NCBI GenBank assembly: GCA_964352715.1
Contig: CAYGSU010000072.1
Location: forward strand, 1 to 20,181
From: JAVKBW01 sp964352715
Lineage (GTDB): Bacteria > Pseudomonadota > Alphaproteobacteria > UBA8366 > Aestuariispiraceae
Length of the DNA: 20,181 bases
Direction: 5' to 3'
Shown: positions 1 to 7,162 of the stretch, in pieces
How positions within the stretch are numbered: position 1 is the first letter of the stretch
Layout of the letters: every line of letters begins with the position of its first letter
Translations under genes and position numbers: made by a program
The notes under the pieces: model-generated
Database searches by the model: none
The model's input: the letters and a program-made list of their open reading frames with translations, nothing else
Told to the model about the DNA's origin: nothing

Positions 1-930
1 CACCGGCGGCTTGCCATCCATCGGGGCGGGAGGGGTGACGGTCTGGCTGTTCTTGCGCTGCCGCCAGACAATCAGCAGCCCGCCGGCGGCGATCAGCAGC
101 GCGCCGGGGAACAGGCGCTCGAACGGGGCCTCGCCGAACACGAACCAGCCGACCGCGTAGGAAAACGGAATGCCGAAATATTCGAACGGCGCCAGGTTGG
201 AGGCCTGCGACGCACGATAGGCGGTGATCAGGCACAGAACCGCAACGCCGCCCACGCCGCCCATCGCCAGCAGCCACATCCAGTCTTGCGCCGTATCGAC
301 GACGCGGTAGCCGTCGGTTCCGAGCACCACGACAACCGACCAGAACAGCGCGCTGACCGAGGTATACAGGTTGATCGTCGCGCTCGGCACGTCGTTGTCG
401 AACAGTTTGATGATCACGCTGGTCGACGCATAGCAGAAAGCCGCCCCCACCGGCAGGATGGCGTAGAGCGTGAAAACATCGCTGCCCGGCTGCATGATCA
501 TGACGATGCCGGCAAAGCCGATCACCACCGCGCCCCAGCGCCACACGCCAACCCTGTCTTTCAGCACCAGCACGGAAAGCGCCGTCACGAACATCGGCCC
601 GGCGAAGGCCAGGGTGGAGGCGGTGGCGAATTCAAGATTGATCAGGGCCTGGTAGAACGAATATTGCGCTGTCGCGATGAACGCGCCGCGCACCAGCCCC
701 AGCTTCCACTGCCTTATAATCAGCGGCCGGCCCGCCGCGTGCCAGTCTTTCGACCACAGCAGAACCAGAATGCTGGGCACCAGGCCGAAGACATTGCGGA
801 ACATCGCCAGTTGCTGGGCCGGATAGCCGCTGCCCATATGTTTGACGATCGCCCCCATCACATCGAACAGGAGCATTGCGAGCAGGATAAAGAATGCGCC
901 GCGCAGGAAGGGGGAAATTCGGATCGCCAT
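1..930 (-). CDS. DMT-superfamily EamA-type permease, 3' end outside window
   Basis: An inner-membrane transporter of the drug/metabolite (EamA) superfamily; its substrate cannot be told from sequence. The frame is open from an ATG at 928-930 (minus) to the window edge, giving 310 codons without a stop. The protein is very hydrophobic, with about ten predicted membrane segments and two EamA-like halves. The first half starts MAIRISPFLRGAFFILLAML and includes the typical stretch ATASTLAFAGPMFVTALSVL. The second half includes LAPFEYFGIPFSYAVGWFVF followed by GE, which matches the conserved F-E-Y...GE region near the last helices. The charged tail (WRQRKNSQ) after the final segment shows that only a few C-terminal residues are missing. 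GGGAAGG lies about 9 nt upstream of the ATG. The gene is divergent from the FrnE-like gene. Confidence 0.88.
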   Translation of the reverse strand, partial: MAIRISPFLRGAFFILLAMLLFDVMGAIVKHMGSGYPAQQLAMFRNVFGLVPSILVLLWSKDWHAAGRPLIIRQWKLGLVRGAFIATAQYSFYQALINLEFATASTLAFAGPMFVTALSVLVLKDRVGVWRWGAVVIGFAGIVMIMQPGSDVFTLYAILPVGAAFCYASTSVIIKLFDNDVPSATINLYTSVSALFWSVVVVLGTDGYRVVDTAQDWMWLLAMGGVGGVAVLCLITAYRASQASNLAPFEYFGIPFSYAVGWFVFGEAPFERLFPGALLIAAGGLLIVWRQRKNSQTVTPPAPMDGKPPV

Positions 931-1075
931 CGGCGGAACCTTCCCGCAAGTTCAGTGAAGACACAATATGTTTAATACCACGGTTGATGCCGGCGGGAGC
1001 GTGGCGGGACGCCGACTGCCTTGACTTGACGCCGGTGCAGCCCGACATCTGAAATGAACGAACAGGAGATTTGAG

Positions 1076-1741
1076 ATGCCCGACGCCAAGCCGACGATCC
1101 GTATCGACATCGTATCCGATGTCGTCTGCCCGTGGTGCATCGTCGGCTACAAGCAGCTTGAACCGGCGATGGCGGCGCTTGCGGACCGGGCGGATTTCGA
1201 CCTGCACTGGCACCCGTTCGAACTCAACCACGACATGCCGGACGAAGGCCAGGACCTTGCCGAACACATCAGCGAAAAGTACGGCAGCAGCAAGGAAGAC
1301 AGCGCCGCCAACCGAAAGCGGTTGAGCGACATTGGCGACACGCTCGGCTTCCGGTTCGACTATTTCGACGGCATGCGCATGGTGAACACGTACAAGGCGC
1401 ATCAGCTTCTGCACTGGGCCCGCGAACAGGGCAGGGAACACGACCTGAAACTCGCCTTGTTCAAAGCCTATTTCTCCGACCGCAAGGATGTCAGCAGCGC
1501 CGATGTGCTGGCCGATGCGGCGGCATCCGTCGACCTCGACCGCGACGAGGCGCTGGCCGTCCTGCTGGATGGCCGCTATGCCGACGCGGTGCGGCAGGAA
1601 GAGGTTCAGTGGATTCAGCGCGGCATCCAGGCCGTCCCGGCGGTGGTGCTGAATGAAAAGTATCTCGTCTCCGGCGCGCAGGGCACCGAAAACTACACGC
1701 AGGTGCTGTCCGAGGTGCTGAAAGAAAGCGCGTCGGCGTGA
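1076..1741 (+). CDS. DsbA-family (FrnE-like) thiol oxidoreductase
   Basis: A 221-residue DsbA-like protein of the FrnE / 2-hydroxychromene-2-carboxylate isomerase-like branch. The redox motif CPWC is at residues 18-21 after the first beta strand (IRIDIVSDVVCPWC). A helical insert fills about residues 60-170. The cis-proline loop is QAVPAVVLNEKYLVSGAQG, with the proline near residue 188. There is no signal peptide, so it should act in the cytoplasm, as FrnE proteins do, as a dithiol oxidoreductase or isomerase; its natural substrate is unknown. The start is supported by AGGAGA about 7 nt upstream of the ATG at 1076. TTGACT/TTGACG at 1021-1031 could be a -35 element, but no good -10 follows. 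Palindromic repeats begin just after the stop. Confidence 0.9.
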   Translation: MPDAKPTIRIDIVSDVVCPWCIVGYKQLEPAMAALADRADFDLHWHPFELNHDMPDEGQDLAEHISEKYGSSKEDSAANRKRLSDIGDTLGFRFDYFDGMRMVNTYKAHQLLHWAREQGREHDLKLALFKAYFSDRKDVSSADVLADAAASVDLDRDEALAVLLDGRYADAVRQEEVQWIQRGIQAVPAVVLNEKYLVSGAQGTENYTQVLSEVLKESASA

Positions 1742-1755
1742 TCGGCCCTACTGAC

Positions 1756-1826
1756 GATCCCCGGCCTGCGAATCGGGGTCTTCCGCCGCATTCTTGTCAA
1801 CGATCCCCGGCCTCCGAGCCGGGGTC
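1756..1826. repeat. Tandem pair of GATCCCCGG-type palindromes
   Basis: Two related imperfect palindromes stand in tandem after the FrnE-like gene. The first (1756-1780) reads GATCCCCG...CGGGGTC. The second (1802-1826) has perfect CCCCGGC (1805-1811) and GCCGGGG (1818-1824) arms around a 6-nt loop. Both are preceded by similar (T)GACGATC or CAACGATC sequence. A third copy lies at 2291-2310. They resemble the short intergenic REP-like palindromes common in alphaproteobacteria. They may act as weak bidirectional terminators or be dispersed elements. They have no coding potential. Confidence 0.7.
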
Positions 1827-1870
1827 CATTCCTGAAGCATTAATGCAGCTTGAGACGTCAACGGAATGGT

Positions 1871-1889
1871 TCCCGCATCAAGTGCGGGA
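1871..1889. repeat. Short palindrome TCCCGCA-5-TGCGGGA
   Basis: A perfect 7-bp inverted repeat, TCCCGCA (1871-1877) and TGCGGGA (1883-1889), with a TCAAG loop. It is preceded by GGAATGGT, the reverse complement of the CCATTCC sequence that follows the palindrome at 1802-1826, so the two elements face each other. The TCAAG loop recurs in the palindrome at 2357-2375. It lies 25 bp past the stop of the minus-strand DUF6614-like gene and probably belongs to the same dispersed repeat family. Confidence 0.6.
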
Positions 1890-1913
1890 CACCGAAACAT
1901 GGTCGGCAATTTC

Positions 1914-2264
1914 CTAAAACTTCTCCTCGCCGCGCACCCGGTGTTCATCCGGGAAGTCGCGGTAAAGGGCGAAAACAATATCCTTCACCTTTGAATTCAC
2001 CGCATGGTGGAACGCCTCGACCGCGTCGGCACGGCGGGAAACATGGGTGAAGGCTTCATCCATCTGCGCCATGTTCCTGAAGTCCAGCGTGATATGCCAA
2101 TCCGGCAGGCCAGGCGGGCCGAGGCCCAGCTTTCGCCTTGTAATGCGAAAGCCCTCGACCTCGCCGGCGTCCTTCACATGGTTCAGGTATTCGTGCACGG
2201 CGTCCGAAAAGTCCGTGTCTTTCACGCCGTCCTTCAGCGAACACCAGATGTGATAGATATCCAT
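1914..2264 (-). CDS. DUF6614-like small protein
   Basis: A 116-residue protein beginning MDIYHIWCSLKDGVKDTDF. It resembles the DUF6614 family, with the characteristic central sequence RRKLGLGPPGLPDWHITLDF and then FHHAVNSK...FALYRDFPDE. I recall this from related alphaproteobacterial proteins rather than from a search. The fold is probably a compact alpha/beta barrel of the Dabb kind; the function is unknown. An in-frame start 17 codons further upstream (2315) exists, but AGGAAGG sits about 6 nt before the ATG at 2262-2264, and the extra codons would run through the palindromic repeat at 2291-2310, so 2264 is preferred. It is downstream of epmA on the same strand, with 99 bp of repeat-containing spacer between them. 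Confidence 0.75.
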   Translation of the reverse strand: MDIYHIWCSLKDGVKDTDFSDAVHEYLNHVKDAGEVEGFRITRRKLGLGPPGLPDWHITLDFRNMAQMDEAFTHVSRRADAVEAFHHAVNSKVKDIVFALYRDFPDEHRVRGEEKF

Positions 2265-2290
2265 CGCTCTACCTTCCTGTACAGCCTGAG

Positions 2291-2310
2291 TCCCGGCCTC
2301 CGAGCCGGGA
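2291..2310. repeat. Palindrome TCCCGGC-6-GCCGGGA
   Basis: A perfect 7-bp inverted repeat, TCCCGGC (2291-2297) and GCCGGGA (2304-2310). Its CTCCGA loop is identical to that of the copy at 1802-1826, and it is followed by the same TCCATTCC sequence. It sits between epmA and the DUF6614-like gene, upstream of the latter's ribosome-binding site. Confidence 0.7.
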
Positions 2311-2356
2311 TCCATTCCGGCAGCGTCTCACGATACTCACCTGCCTCCGGAATAGA

Positions 2357-2375
2357 CCCCGGGTCAAGCCCGGGG
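2357..2375. repeat. Palindrome CCCCGGG-5-CCCGGGG over the epmA stop codon
   Basis: A perfect 7-bp inverted repeat, CCCCGGG (2357-2363) and CCCGGGG (2369-2375), with a TCAAG loop. The loop carries the TGA stop of epmA (2364-2366, minus), and the right arm encodes its last residues (P-R-A). It belongs to the same repeat group as the other palindromes nearby and could also serve as a transcript 3' hairpin. Confidence 0.65.
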
Positions 2376-3110
2376 ATCGAAATCCCGCCACCCTACCGGC
2401 GCCCACAGGGTCTGTTTTATATCGTCCACGCCTGCCAGCAGCATGACAAGCCGGTCGATGCCCAGCGCAATCCCGGCGGCGTCCGGCAGGCTCCCGACAG
2501 CCTCGATAAAGTCCTCATCGACCGGGTAGCGTTCGCCGTACAGGCGTTCTTTCAGGTCCATGTCGGCCTCGAACCGGCGGCGTTGCTCCGCCGCGTCGGT
2601 CAGTTCGCCGAACGCGTTCGCCAGTTCCAGCCCGCAGACATAGACCTCGAACCGTTCCGCCAGCAGCGGGTCCTCCGGCTTCGGTCGCGCCAAAGCCGCC
2701 ATGCTGACCGGGTANNNNNNNNNNNNNNNNNNNNNNNNNNNNNNNNNNNNNNNNNNNNNNNNNNNNNNNNNNNNNNNNNNNNNNNNNNNNNNNNNNNNNN
2801 NNNNNNNNNNNNNNATCTGCCAGATTTTCTCCAACCCGCCCGCCAGCAGCTTCTTCATCGCGAATTCAGGGCTGGTATGCAGATAGAAGGTCTGCGGCGC
2901 GGCGTCGGCCCGGCCGGGCGGCAGCATTTCAGTTCGAAAGGCGGCCAGATGCGGCTCAAGCCCCGGGCTGACCTGCAATGCCGGGGTTTCGACTTCCTCG
3001 AAACCCTGCACCTCGAAGAAAGACCGGACCGCCCGGCGTACCGCGATCCGCACATTCAGCGCGGCGCGTCGCTTCTGCATTTCGGCCGGCGACCACCACC
3101 TGTTCGTCAT
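2364..3110 (-). CDS. epmA: EF-P (R)-beta-lysine/lysine ligase EpmA (GenX/PoxA), interrupted by assembly gap
   Basis: A paralogue of class II lysyl-tRNA synthetase that attaches beta-lysine to a conserved lysine of elongation factor P. The N-terminal half (from ATG 3108-3110) shows FEEVETPALQVSPG (motif 1 region) and LHTSPEFAMKKLLAGG. The C-terminal half shows AERFEVYVCGLELANAFGEL and the motif 3 region GIALGIDRLVMLLAG. There is no N-terminal OB-fold anticodon domain, as expected for EpmA and unlike LysS. The 100-N run removes motif 2 (RSFRNEE in E. coli). E. coli EpmA has roughly 115-120 residues between the matching flanks but the N run allows only 33, so the true gap is probably near 350 bp. 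Both flanks are in frame across 100 N only by chance. It is divergent from efp, its substrate. The stop lies in a palindromic repeat. Confidence 0.88.
   Translation of the reverse strand: MTNRWWSPAEMQKRRAALNVRIAVRRAVRSFFEVQGFEEVETPALQVSPGLEPHLAAFRTEMLPPGRADAAPQTFYLHTSPEFAMKKLLAGGLEKIWQXXXXXXXXXXXXXXXXXXXXXXXXXXXXXXXXXXYPVSMAALARPKPEDPLLAERFEVYVCGLELANAFGELTDAAEQRRRFEADMDLKERLYGERYPVDEDFIEAVGSLPDAAGIALGIDRLVMLLAGVDDIKQTLWAPVGWRDFDPRA
2715..2814. other. Assembly gap, 100 N, inside epmA
   Basis: Exactly 100 undetermined bases, the usual placeholder for a gap of unknown length. The flanking protein segments belong to one EpmA reading frame, and the family length suggests more sequence is missing than is shown. 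Confidence 0.97.
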
Positions 3111-3200
3111 GCCGCCGACTCCGGTTGCTTCGGGTCGTGCCCGGTGATAGGTAGAGCGCGCTTTTGAGGACTTCTCATATCACAATACGGACGTTCAGTG

Positions 3201-3764
3201 ATGAAGGACAACGCAATCAACCTGCGCCCCGGCAATGCTTTCATGCAAGATGGCAAGTTGCTGGTGGTCGTTAAAAACGAAATCAACCAGCCCGGCAAGG
3301 GTGCATCGGTCGCCCAGATCGAAGCCCGCGACCCGGTTACCGGCACCAAGACGAACCTTCGGTTCCGGACCCAGGAAACAATCGAACGGGCGGACCTGTT
3401 CGATTCCGACTACCAGTATCTGTTCGAGGTCGACGGCGCCTACACGTTCATGAACAACGAAACCTTCGAGCAGGTCGAGGTTCAGGGCGATGTCATCGGC
3501 CCGCCGAAGGCGTATCTGCAGGAAGGCATGATCTGTACGGTACAGACCCATGAAGGCTCGCCGATCAACGTGACCCTGCCGAAATCGGTGGTGATGGAAG
3601 TCGTCGAGGCCGATCCGGTGGTGAAGGGTCAGACCCAGTCTTCGTCCTACAAGCCGGGCGTGCTGGAAAACGGCGAACGGGTTCTGGTGCCGCCGCATAT
3701 CGAAGCCGGCACCAGGATCGTCGTCAATACCGCCGACGGTTCCTATATGGAACGCGCGAAGTAA
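3201..3764 (+). CDS. efp: Elongation factor P
   Basis: EF-P binds between the ribosomal P and E sites and relieves stalling at consecutive prolines. The 187-residue product has the usual three-domain length. The N-terminal KOW-like domain carries the modification loop NQPGKGAS, with the lysine at about residue 33, the position matching E. coli Lys34 that EpmA modifies. The middle and C-terminal OB domains include MNNETFEQVEV and TGTKTNLRFR. The tail VNTADGSYMERAK matches the family (consensus V.T..G.Y..R). GTG (3198) and ATG (3201) are adjacent in frame; ATG is the likelier start. The upstream ribosome-binding site is weak (GGA). Its modifying enzyme EpmA is divergent with a 90-bp spacer, and suhB follows 19 bp downstream. 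Confidence 0.97.
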   Translation: MKDNAINLRPGNAFMQDGKLLVVVKNEINQPGKGASVAQIEARDPVTGTKTNLRFRTQETIERADLFDSDYQYLFEVDGAYTFMNNETFEQVEVQGDVIGPPKAYLQEGMICTVQTHEGSPINVTLPKSVVMEVVEADPVVKGQTQSSSYKPGVLENGERVLVPPHIEAGTRIVVNTADGSYMERAK

Positions 3765-3783
3765 TCAGGCAAAGGCAATCCCT

Positions 3784-4587
3784 ATGGCAATCCGCTCGGC
3801 CAATATCAACGTGATGATGAAGGCCGCCGAAAAGGCCGGCCGGGCGCTGGTGCGCGACTTCGGCGAAGTCGAACAGCTTCAGGTCTCGCGCAAGGGACCG
3901 GGCGATTTCGTTTCCAATGCCGATGTGAAGGCCGAACGGATCATCCGCCGGGAACTGGAAAAGGCGCGCCCCGACTTCGGCTTCCTGATGGAAGAATCCG
4001 GCACGGCCGGTCCGGAAGACGCCGAGGGTCGCTTTATTATCGACCCGCTGGACGGCACCACCAACTTTCTGCACGGCCTGCCGCACTGGGCGATTTCCAT
4101 CGGTCTTGAAATGCGGGGCGAAGTCACCGCCGGGGTGATCTACGACCCGGTGAAAGACGAAATGTTCTGGGCCGAAAAAGGCCAGGGTGCGTTTCTTCGC
4201 GACCGCCGGCTGCGGGTTTCCTCACGCCGCCAGGTCAGCGATTCCGTGTTCGCAACCGGCATCCCGCATCTCGGCATCGGCGGCGGACCGGAAGGCCATG
4301 CCCAGTTTATCCAGCGGCTGGAACGGGTGATGGCGCATTCAGCCGGTGTGCGGCGCTGGGGCACCGCCTCGCTTGACCTCGCCTATGTCGCCGCCGGACG
4401 CTATGACGGGTTCTGGGAACGCGGGCTGAATGCCTGGGATGTCGCCGCCGGCATCATCATCGTCAAGGAAGCCGGCGGATTCGTCACCGATCTTTCGGGT
4501 CGAAACTATGCCTTCGGGGCGCAGGAAATCGTCGCCTGTAATGACGGCATCCAGCGTGGCTTCACGGAATTGCTGCGCGGCAAGTAA
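3784..4587 (+). CDS. suhB: Inositol monophosphatase family protein (SuhB-like)
   Basis: A 267-residue member of the Mg-dependent inositol monophosphatase family, which dephosphorylates inositol-1-phosphate or related sugar phosphates. SuhB in E. coli also takes part in rRNA antitermination. Metal-site motifs are all visible: MEESG (E70/E71), IDPLDGTTNFLHGLPHWAIS (D87, D90, G91, T92), and NAWDVAAGIIIVKEAGG (W218-D219). Length and motif order are normal. The start has AAAGG about 9 nt upstream and lies 19 bp after the efp stop, so the two genes are probably cotranscribed; this pairing is common in alphaproteobacteria. Which substrate is hydrolysed cannot be decided here. Confidence 0.93.
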   Translation: MAIRSANINVMMKAAEKAGRALVRDFGEVEQLQVSRKGPGDFVSNADVKAERIIRRELEKARPDFGFLMEESGTAGPEDAEGRFIIDPLDGTTNFLHGLPHWAISIGLEMRGEVTAGVIYDPVKDEMFWAEKGQGAFLRDRRLRVSSRRQVSDSVFATGIPHLGIGGGPEGHAQFIQRLERVMAHSAGVRRWGTASLDLAYVAAGRYDGFWERGLNAWDVAAGIIIVKEAGGFVTDLSGRNYAFGAQEIVACNDGIQRGFTELLRGK

Positions 4588-4602
4588 ACCCCGGCGATTC
4601 CA

Positions 4603-4635
4603 GCCGGCATCCGGGCCGGCATATCGGGCTTTTTT
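4603..4635 (+). terminator. Weak candidate terminator after suhB
   Basis: GCCGGC (4603-4608) and GCCGGC (4615-4620) can pair around a 6-nt loop, and a run of six T follows at 4630-4635. The 9-nt spacing between stem and T run is unusual, so this is only a weak call for the end of the efp-suhB transcript. Confidence 0.35.
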
Positions 4636-4808
4636 ACAATCCCGGGTTATTGTCGCATCATCAAGAATCGGCACACAGATGGTTGAGGCGCATTGTCGCC
4701 TTGGGTAGTGTATCCGTCAGCGTTTTGAGGGTTGGCGGAAATAGTGCTAGTGAGTTTGTTACACCCGATACGCAATGTGCCCTGTCTCTGACCATGATTG
4801 ACGCAACA

Positions 4809-5966
4809 ATGCTTTCACAGATTTCACTTCGGACCCTGGCCCTGTCGACCGCCATCGCGGCGTTGACGGCGGGTGTCACGCCTGCCGCCCTGGCGCAGAG
4901 CAGCTACTACAATGGCACGTCGAATGTCCGCGATCCGGTGGTCGTCGATCTGTCGGTTCTGGATAGCCTGGGACAAAGCTCCAATCTGGCCGATTTGCTG
5001 CGGCCCGGCCCGGTGATCATCAGTTCCGGCAGCCCTGCGACACAGCGTCTGATGCCGGAACCGCCGATACCGAACGCCGCCCCGTCCGCGGCTGCCGTCA
5101 CCAGTGGTGAACCACTGCAACTGACCGCGCCCGACGCCTTGCCTGAATCCGGCCTGGAACCCGCCGGTTCCGTCAAGCAGGCGCAGCGCGAAGCCCAGAA
5201 ACTGAGTGGCGAAGCCGCCGCATCGCCAACGGTGGAACCCATCGCAACCGGCACGGTCGCCGTACCGGTTGCGCCTGAAATTGCAGCGGTCGAACCGCCG
5301 CCGCCGGAACCCGAACCGGTCGCCGTCGCTGTACCTGCACCGGAACCCGTTGCGGTTCCTGAGCCTGAACCAGAACCGGTCGCCGCCGCCCCGGAACCTG
5401 AACCGGAGCCGGAAATTGCGCCGGAACCTGTCGCCGTCGCGGTTCCTGAACCGGAGCCTGAGCCGGAACCTGAGCCTGAGCCGGAAGTGGTGACAGACCT
5501 GTCATCCGCCATCGTACCGCCGCCGGAACCGGTGGCCTCGGTCGAACCGGAACCCGCGCCTGAGCCGTCGATCCCGGAAGCGTCAGTTACGCTCGACCTG
5601 CCGGAGCCTGAAACCAATGTCGCGTCGATTGATCCGAATGCAGTGATCGAGACTGACGAGAAAATCGAAATCCGTTTCGGCCCGACTTCTTCGGAATTAC
5701 CGGGCGGCGTGGAAATTGCGCTCGACCGTCTGGCCGAGAAACTGGACGCGAACGAAGACCTGCGCATCCAGCTCATGGGTTTCGCCAACAACGAGGGCGA
5801 AACCACCAGCCAGGCTCGCCGGCTGTCGCTGTTCCGCGCGCTGGCTGTGCGTACCTATCTGATCAAGAAGGGTATCCGCAGCACAAGGATGGATGTGCGG
5901 GCGCTCGGCAACAAGGTTGACGGCGGTGCGCCAAACCGGGTCGATGTCGTCATACCGCAAGGCTGA
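4809..5966 (+). CDS. Exported Pro/Glu-rich protein with degenerate C-terminal OmpA domain
   Basis: A 385-residue envelope protein. The signal peptide is about residues 1-29 (n-region MLSQISLR, hydrophobic core, cleavage after PAALA). A disordered, very Pro/Glu-rich segment spans about residues 160-254 and could bridge the periplasm, as in TonB. The C-terminal OmpA-like domain covers about residues 283-385 and keeps the L-S-x-x-RA-x-x-V pattern (RRLSLFRALAVRTYL). The usual peptidoglycan-contact HTD is MGFANN here, and the usual Asn before L-S is replaced, so binding to diaminopimelate may be lost. An ATG at 4794 would place an acidic residue in the n-region, and the frame is open up to 4650; 4809 gives the cleanest signal peptide, but no clear ribosome-binding site was found for either. 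The stop is 27 bp before the MotA-like gene. Confidence 0.82.
   Translation: MLSQISLRTLALSTAIAALTAGVTPAALAQSSYYNGTSNVRDPVVVDLSVLDSLGQSSNLADLLRPGPVIISSGSPATQRLMPEPPIPNAAPSAAAVTSGEPLQLTAPDALPESGLEPAGSVKQAQREAQKLSGEAAASPTVEPIATGTVAVPVAPEIAAVEPPPPEPEPVAVAVPAPEPVAVPEPEPEPVAAAPEPEPEPEIAPEPVAVAVPEPEPEPEPEPEPEVVTDLSSAIVPPPEPVASVEPEPAPEPSIPEASVTLDLPEPETNVASIDPNAVIETDEKIEIRFGPTSSELPGGVEIALDRLAEKLDANEDLRIQLMGFANNEGETTSQARRLSLFRALAVRTYLIKKGIRSTRMDVRALGNKVDGGAPNRVDVVIPQG
5290..5570 (+). repeat. Coding Pro-Glu (PEPEP) repeat tract
   Basis: A low-complexity coding tract of irregular CCGGAACCTGAGCC-like units, encoding runs such as VPEPEPEPEPEPEPEVV within the exported OmpA-like protein. The units differ in synonymous codons (CCG/CCT/CCA, GAA/GAG), so it is an old, selected protein repeat rather than a fresh slippage tract. 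The opposite strand reads as a Ser/Gly-rich open frame only because of this composition. Confidence 0.85.
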
Positions 5967-5993
5967 ACCAACATGACTGATAAGGGTTAAAGG

Positions 5994-7127
5994 GTGAGCC
6001 GTCCCAACAGTTTTCTGATCCGCATGATCCTGTTTCTGGTGATCGTCGCTGTCTGCGCGTTTGTGGTCGTCGAGCCGCTGGTCCAGGCCTTTTTCTCGAA
6101 CGTCTTCATCAACGGCATCATCCTCGGCGCCTTGCTGGTCGGGATCGGCATTACCTTCTGGATGGTCGCCAAGCTGAACCGTGAAATCTCCTGGGTTGAA
6201 AGCTTCAAGCTGGGCGCGCATGGCGCACAGACCAGCCTGCCGACGCCGCGCCTTCTGGCTTCCGCCGCGACAATGCTGACCGAACGCACCGATCGCAGCC
6301 GAACCCTCAGCCTGTCGACCACCGCGATGCAGACCCTGCTGGACGGCGTCGCCGCACGGCTGGATGAAGCGCGCGAGGTCAGCCGCTACATGATCGGCCT
6401 GCTGGTCTTCCTCGGTCTGCTGGGTACGTTCTGGGGATTGCTGGAAACGGTGCAGAGCGTCGCCGGGGTAATTTCCGGCGTGCAGGTCGGCGGCTCCGAC
6501 GCCGCCGGTGCCTTCGCCGATCTGAAAGCCGGGCTGGACGCGCCGCTGACCGGCATGGGCACCGCCTTCAGCTCATCCCTGTTCGGTCTTGCCGGATCGC
6601 TGATCCTCGGCTTTCTCGGCCTGCAGGCCGGACAGGCGCAAAACCGCTTCTACAACGATCTTGAGGAATGGCTGTCCGGGCTGACCCGCCTGAGCGGCGG
6701 CGGCGGCCCGATCGGCGACGGCGAACAATCCGTTCCCGCCTATATCCAGGCGCTCCTGGAACAGACCGCCGACAGTCTCGAAGGCTTGCAGCGCACCATC
6801 GCCAAGGCGGAGGAATCCCGTGCCGCGTCACACAACGACATCAACGATCTGACCGACAAGCTGGGCGTTCTTGCCGATACGATGCGCACCGAACAGGACC
6901 TGATGCTGCGGCTTGCCGAAGGGCAGCAGAAACTTCAGCAATTGCTGGAAAAGACGGCGACGGGCGGCAGCGCCGACCACAGCCATCTGAAAAACATCGA
7001 CCATCATCTCGGCCGAATGCAGGAAAAGATGGAGTCCGGCCGGGCCGAAACCGTGCAGGAAATCCGCAGCGAGATCCGGCTGCTGGCGCGCACCATCGCC
7101 GCCATCGCCGAAGGGGGAGAGCCATGA
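5994..7127 (+). CDS. MotA/TolQ/ExbB-family proton channel subunit with coiled tail
   Basis: An inner-membrane protein of 377 residues. Predicted membrane segments lie at about 11-33, 40-58, 131-153 and 187-212. The third contains LGLLGTFWGLLETVQSV, the MotA/TolQ/ExbB signature (GLLGTxxGl). The fourth follows LTGMGTAFSSSLFGLAGSL, the second conserved channel helix. A cytoplasmic C-terminal tail (about 250-372) is rich in Leu/Glu/Gln heptads and probably coils. Members of this family pair with a MotB/TolR/ExbD subunit to use proton flow for mechanical work; that partner is the next gene. The start is GTG at 5994, with AAGGG 7 nt upstream. The stop TGA overlaps an ATG that opens an 8-codon frame ending 12 bp before the MotB-like gene. 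It is too short and lacks the partner genes to be called ZorA. Confidence 0.88.
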   Translation: MSRPNSFLIRMILFLVIVAVCAFVVVEPLVQAFFSNVFINGIILGALLVGIGITFWMVAKLNREISWVESFKLGAHGAQTSLPTPRLLASAATMLTERTDRSRTLSLSTTAMQTLLDGVAARLDEAREVSRYMIGLLVFLGLLGTFWGLLETVQSVAGVISGVQVGGSDAAGAFADLKAGLDAPLTGMGTAFSSSLFGLAGSLILGFLGLQAGQAQNRFYNDLEEWLSGLTRLSGGGGPIGDGEQSVPAYIQALLEQTADSLEGLQRTIAKAEESRAASHNDINDLTDKLGVLADTMRTEQDLMLRLAEGQQKLQQLLEKTATGGSADHSHLKNIDHHLGRMQEKMESGRAETVQEIRSEIRLLARTIAAIAEGGEP

Positions 7128-7162
7128 CGCCTCGCCCCACGGACGCATAGGGACAGCCGAAC

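Noticed and set aside
286..975. 229-residue plus-strand open frame at the left end
   Set aside because: It lies antisense to the clear ten-segment EamA permease and has a His/Arg-rich composition typical of shadows.
5290..5570. CRISPR or tandem DNA repeat
   Set aside because: The units are irregular, in frame and vary at synonymous positions, and there are no spacers. It is a protein-level PE repeat.
4907..5806. 299-residue Ser/Gly-rich open frame on the minus strand
   Set aside because: It is the shadow of the Pro/Glu-rich coding tract; CCGGAACC-type codons read as SGSG on the other strand. It has no ribosome-binding site or domain.
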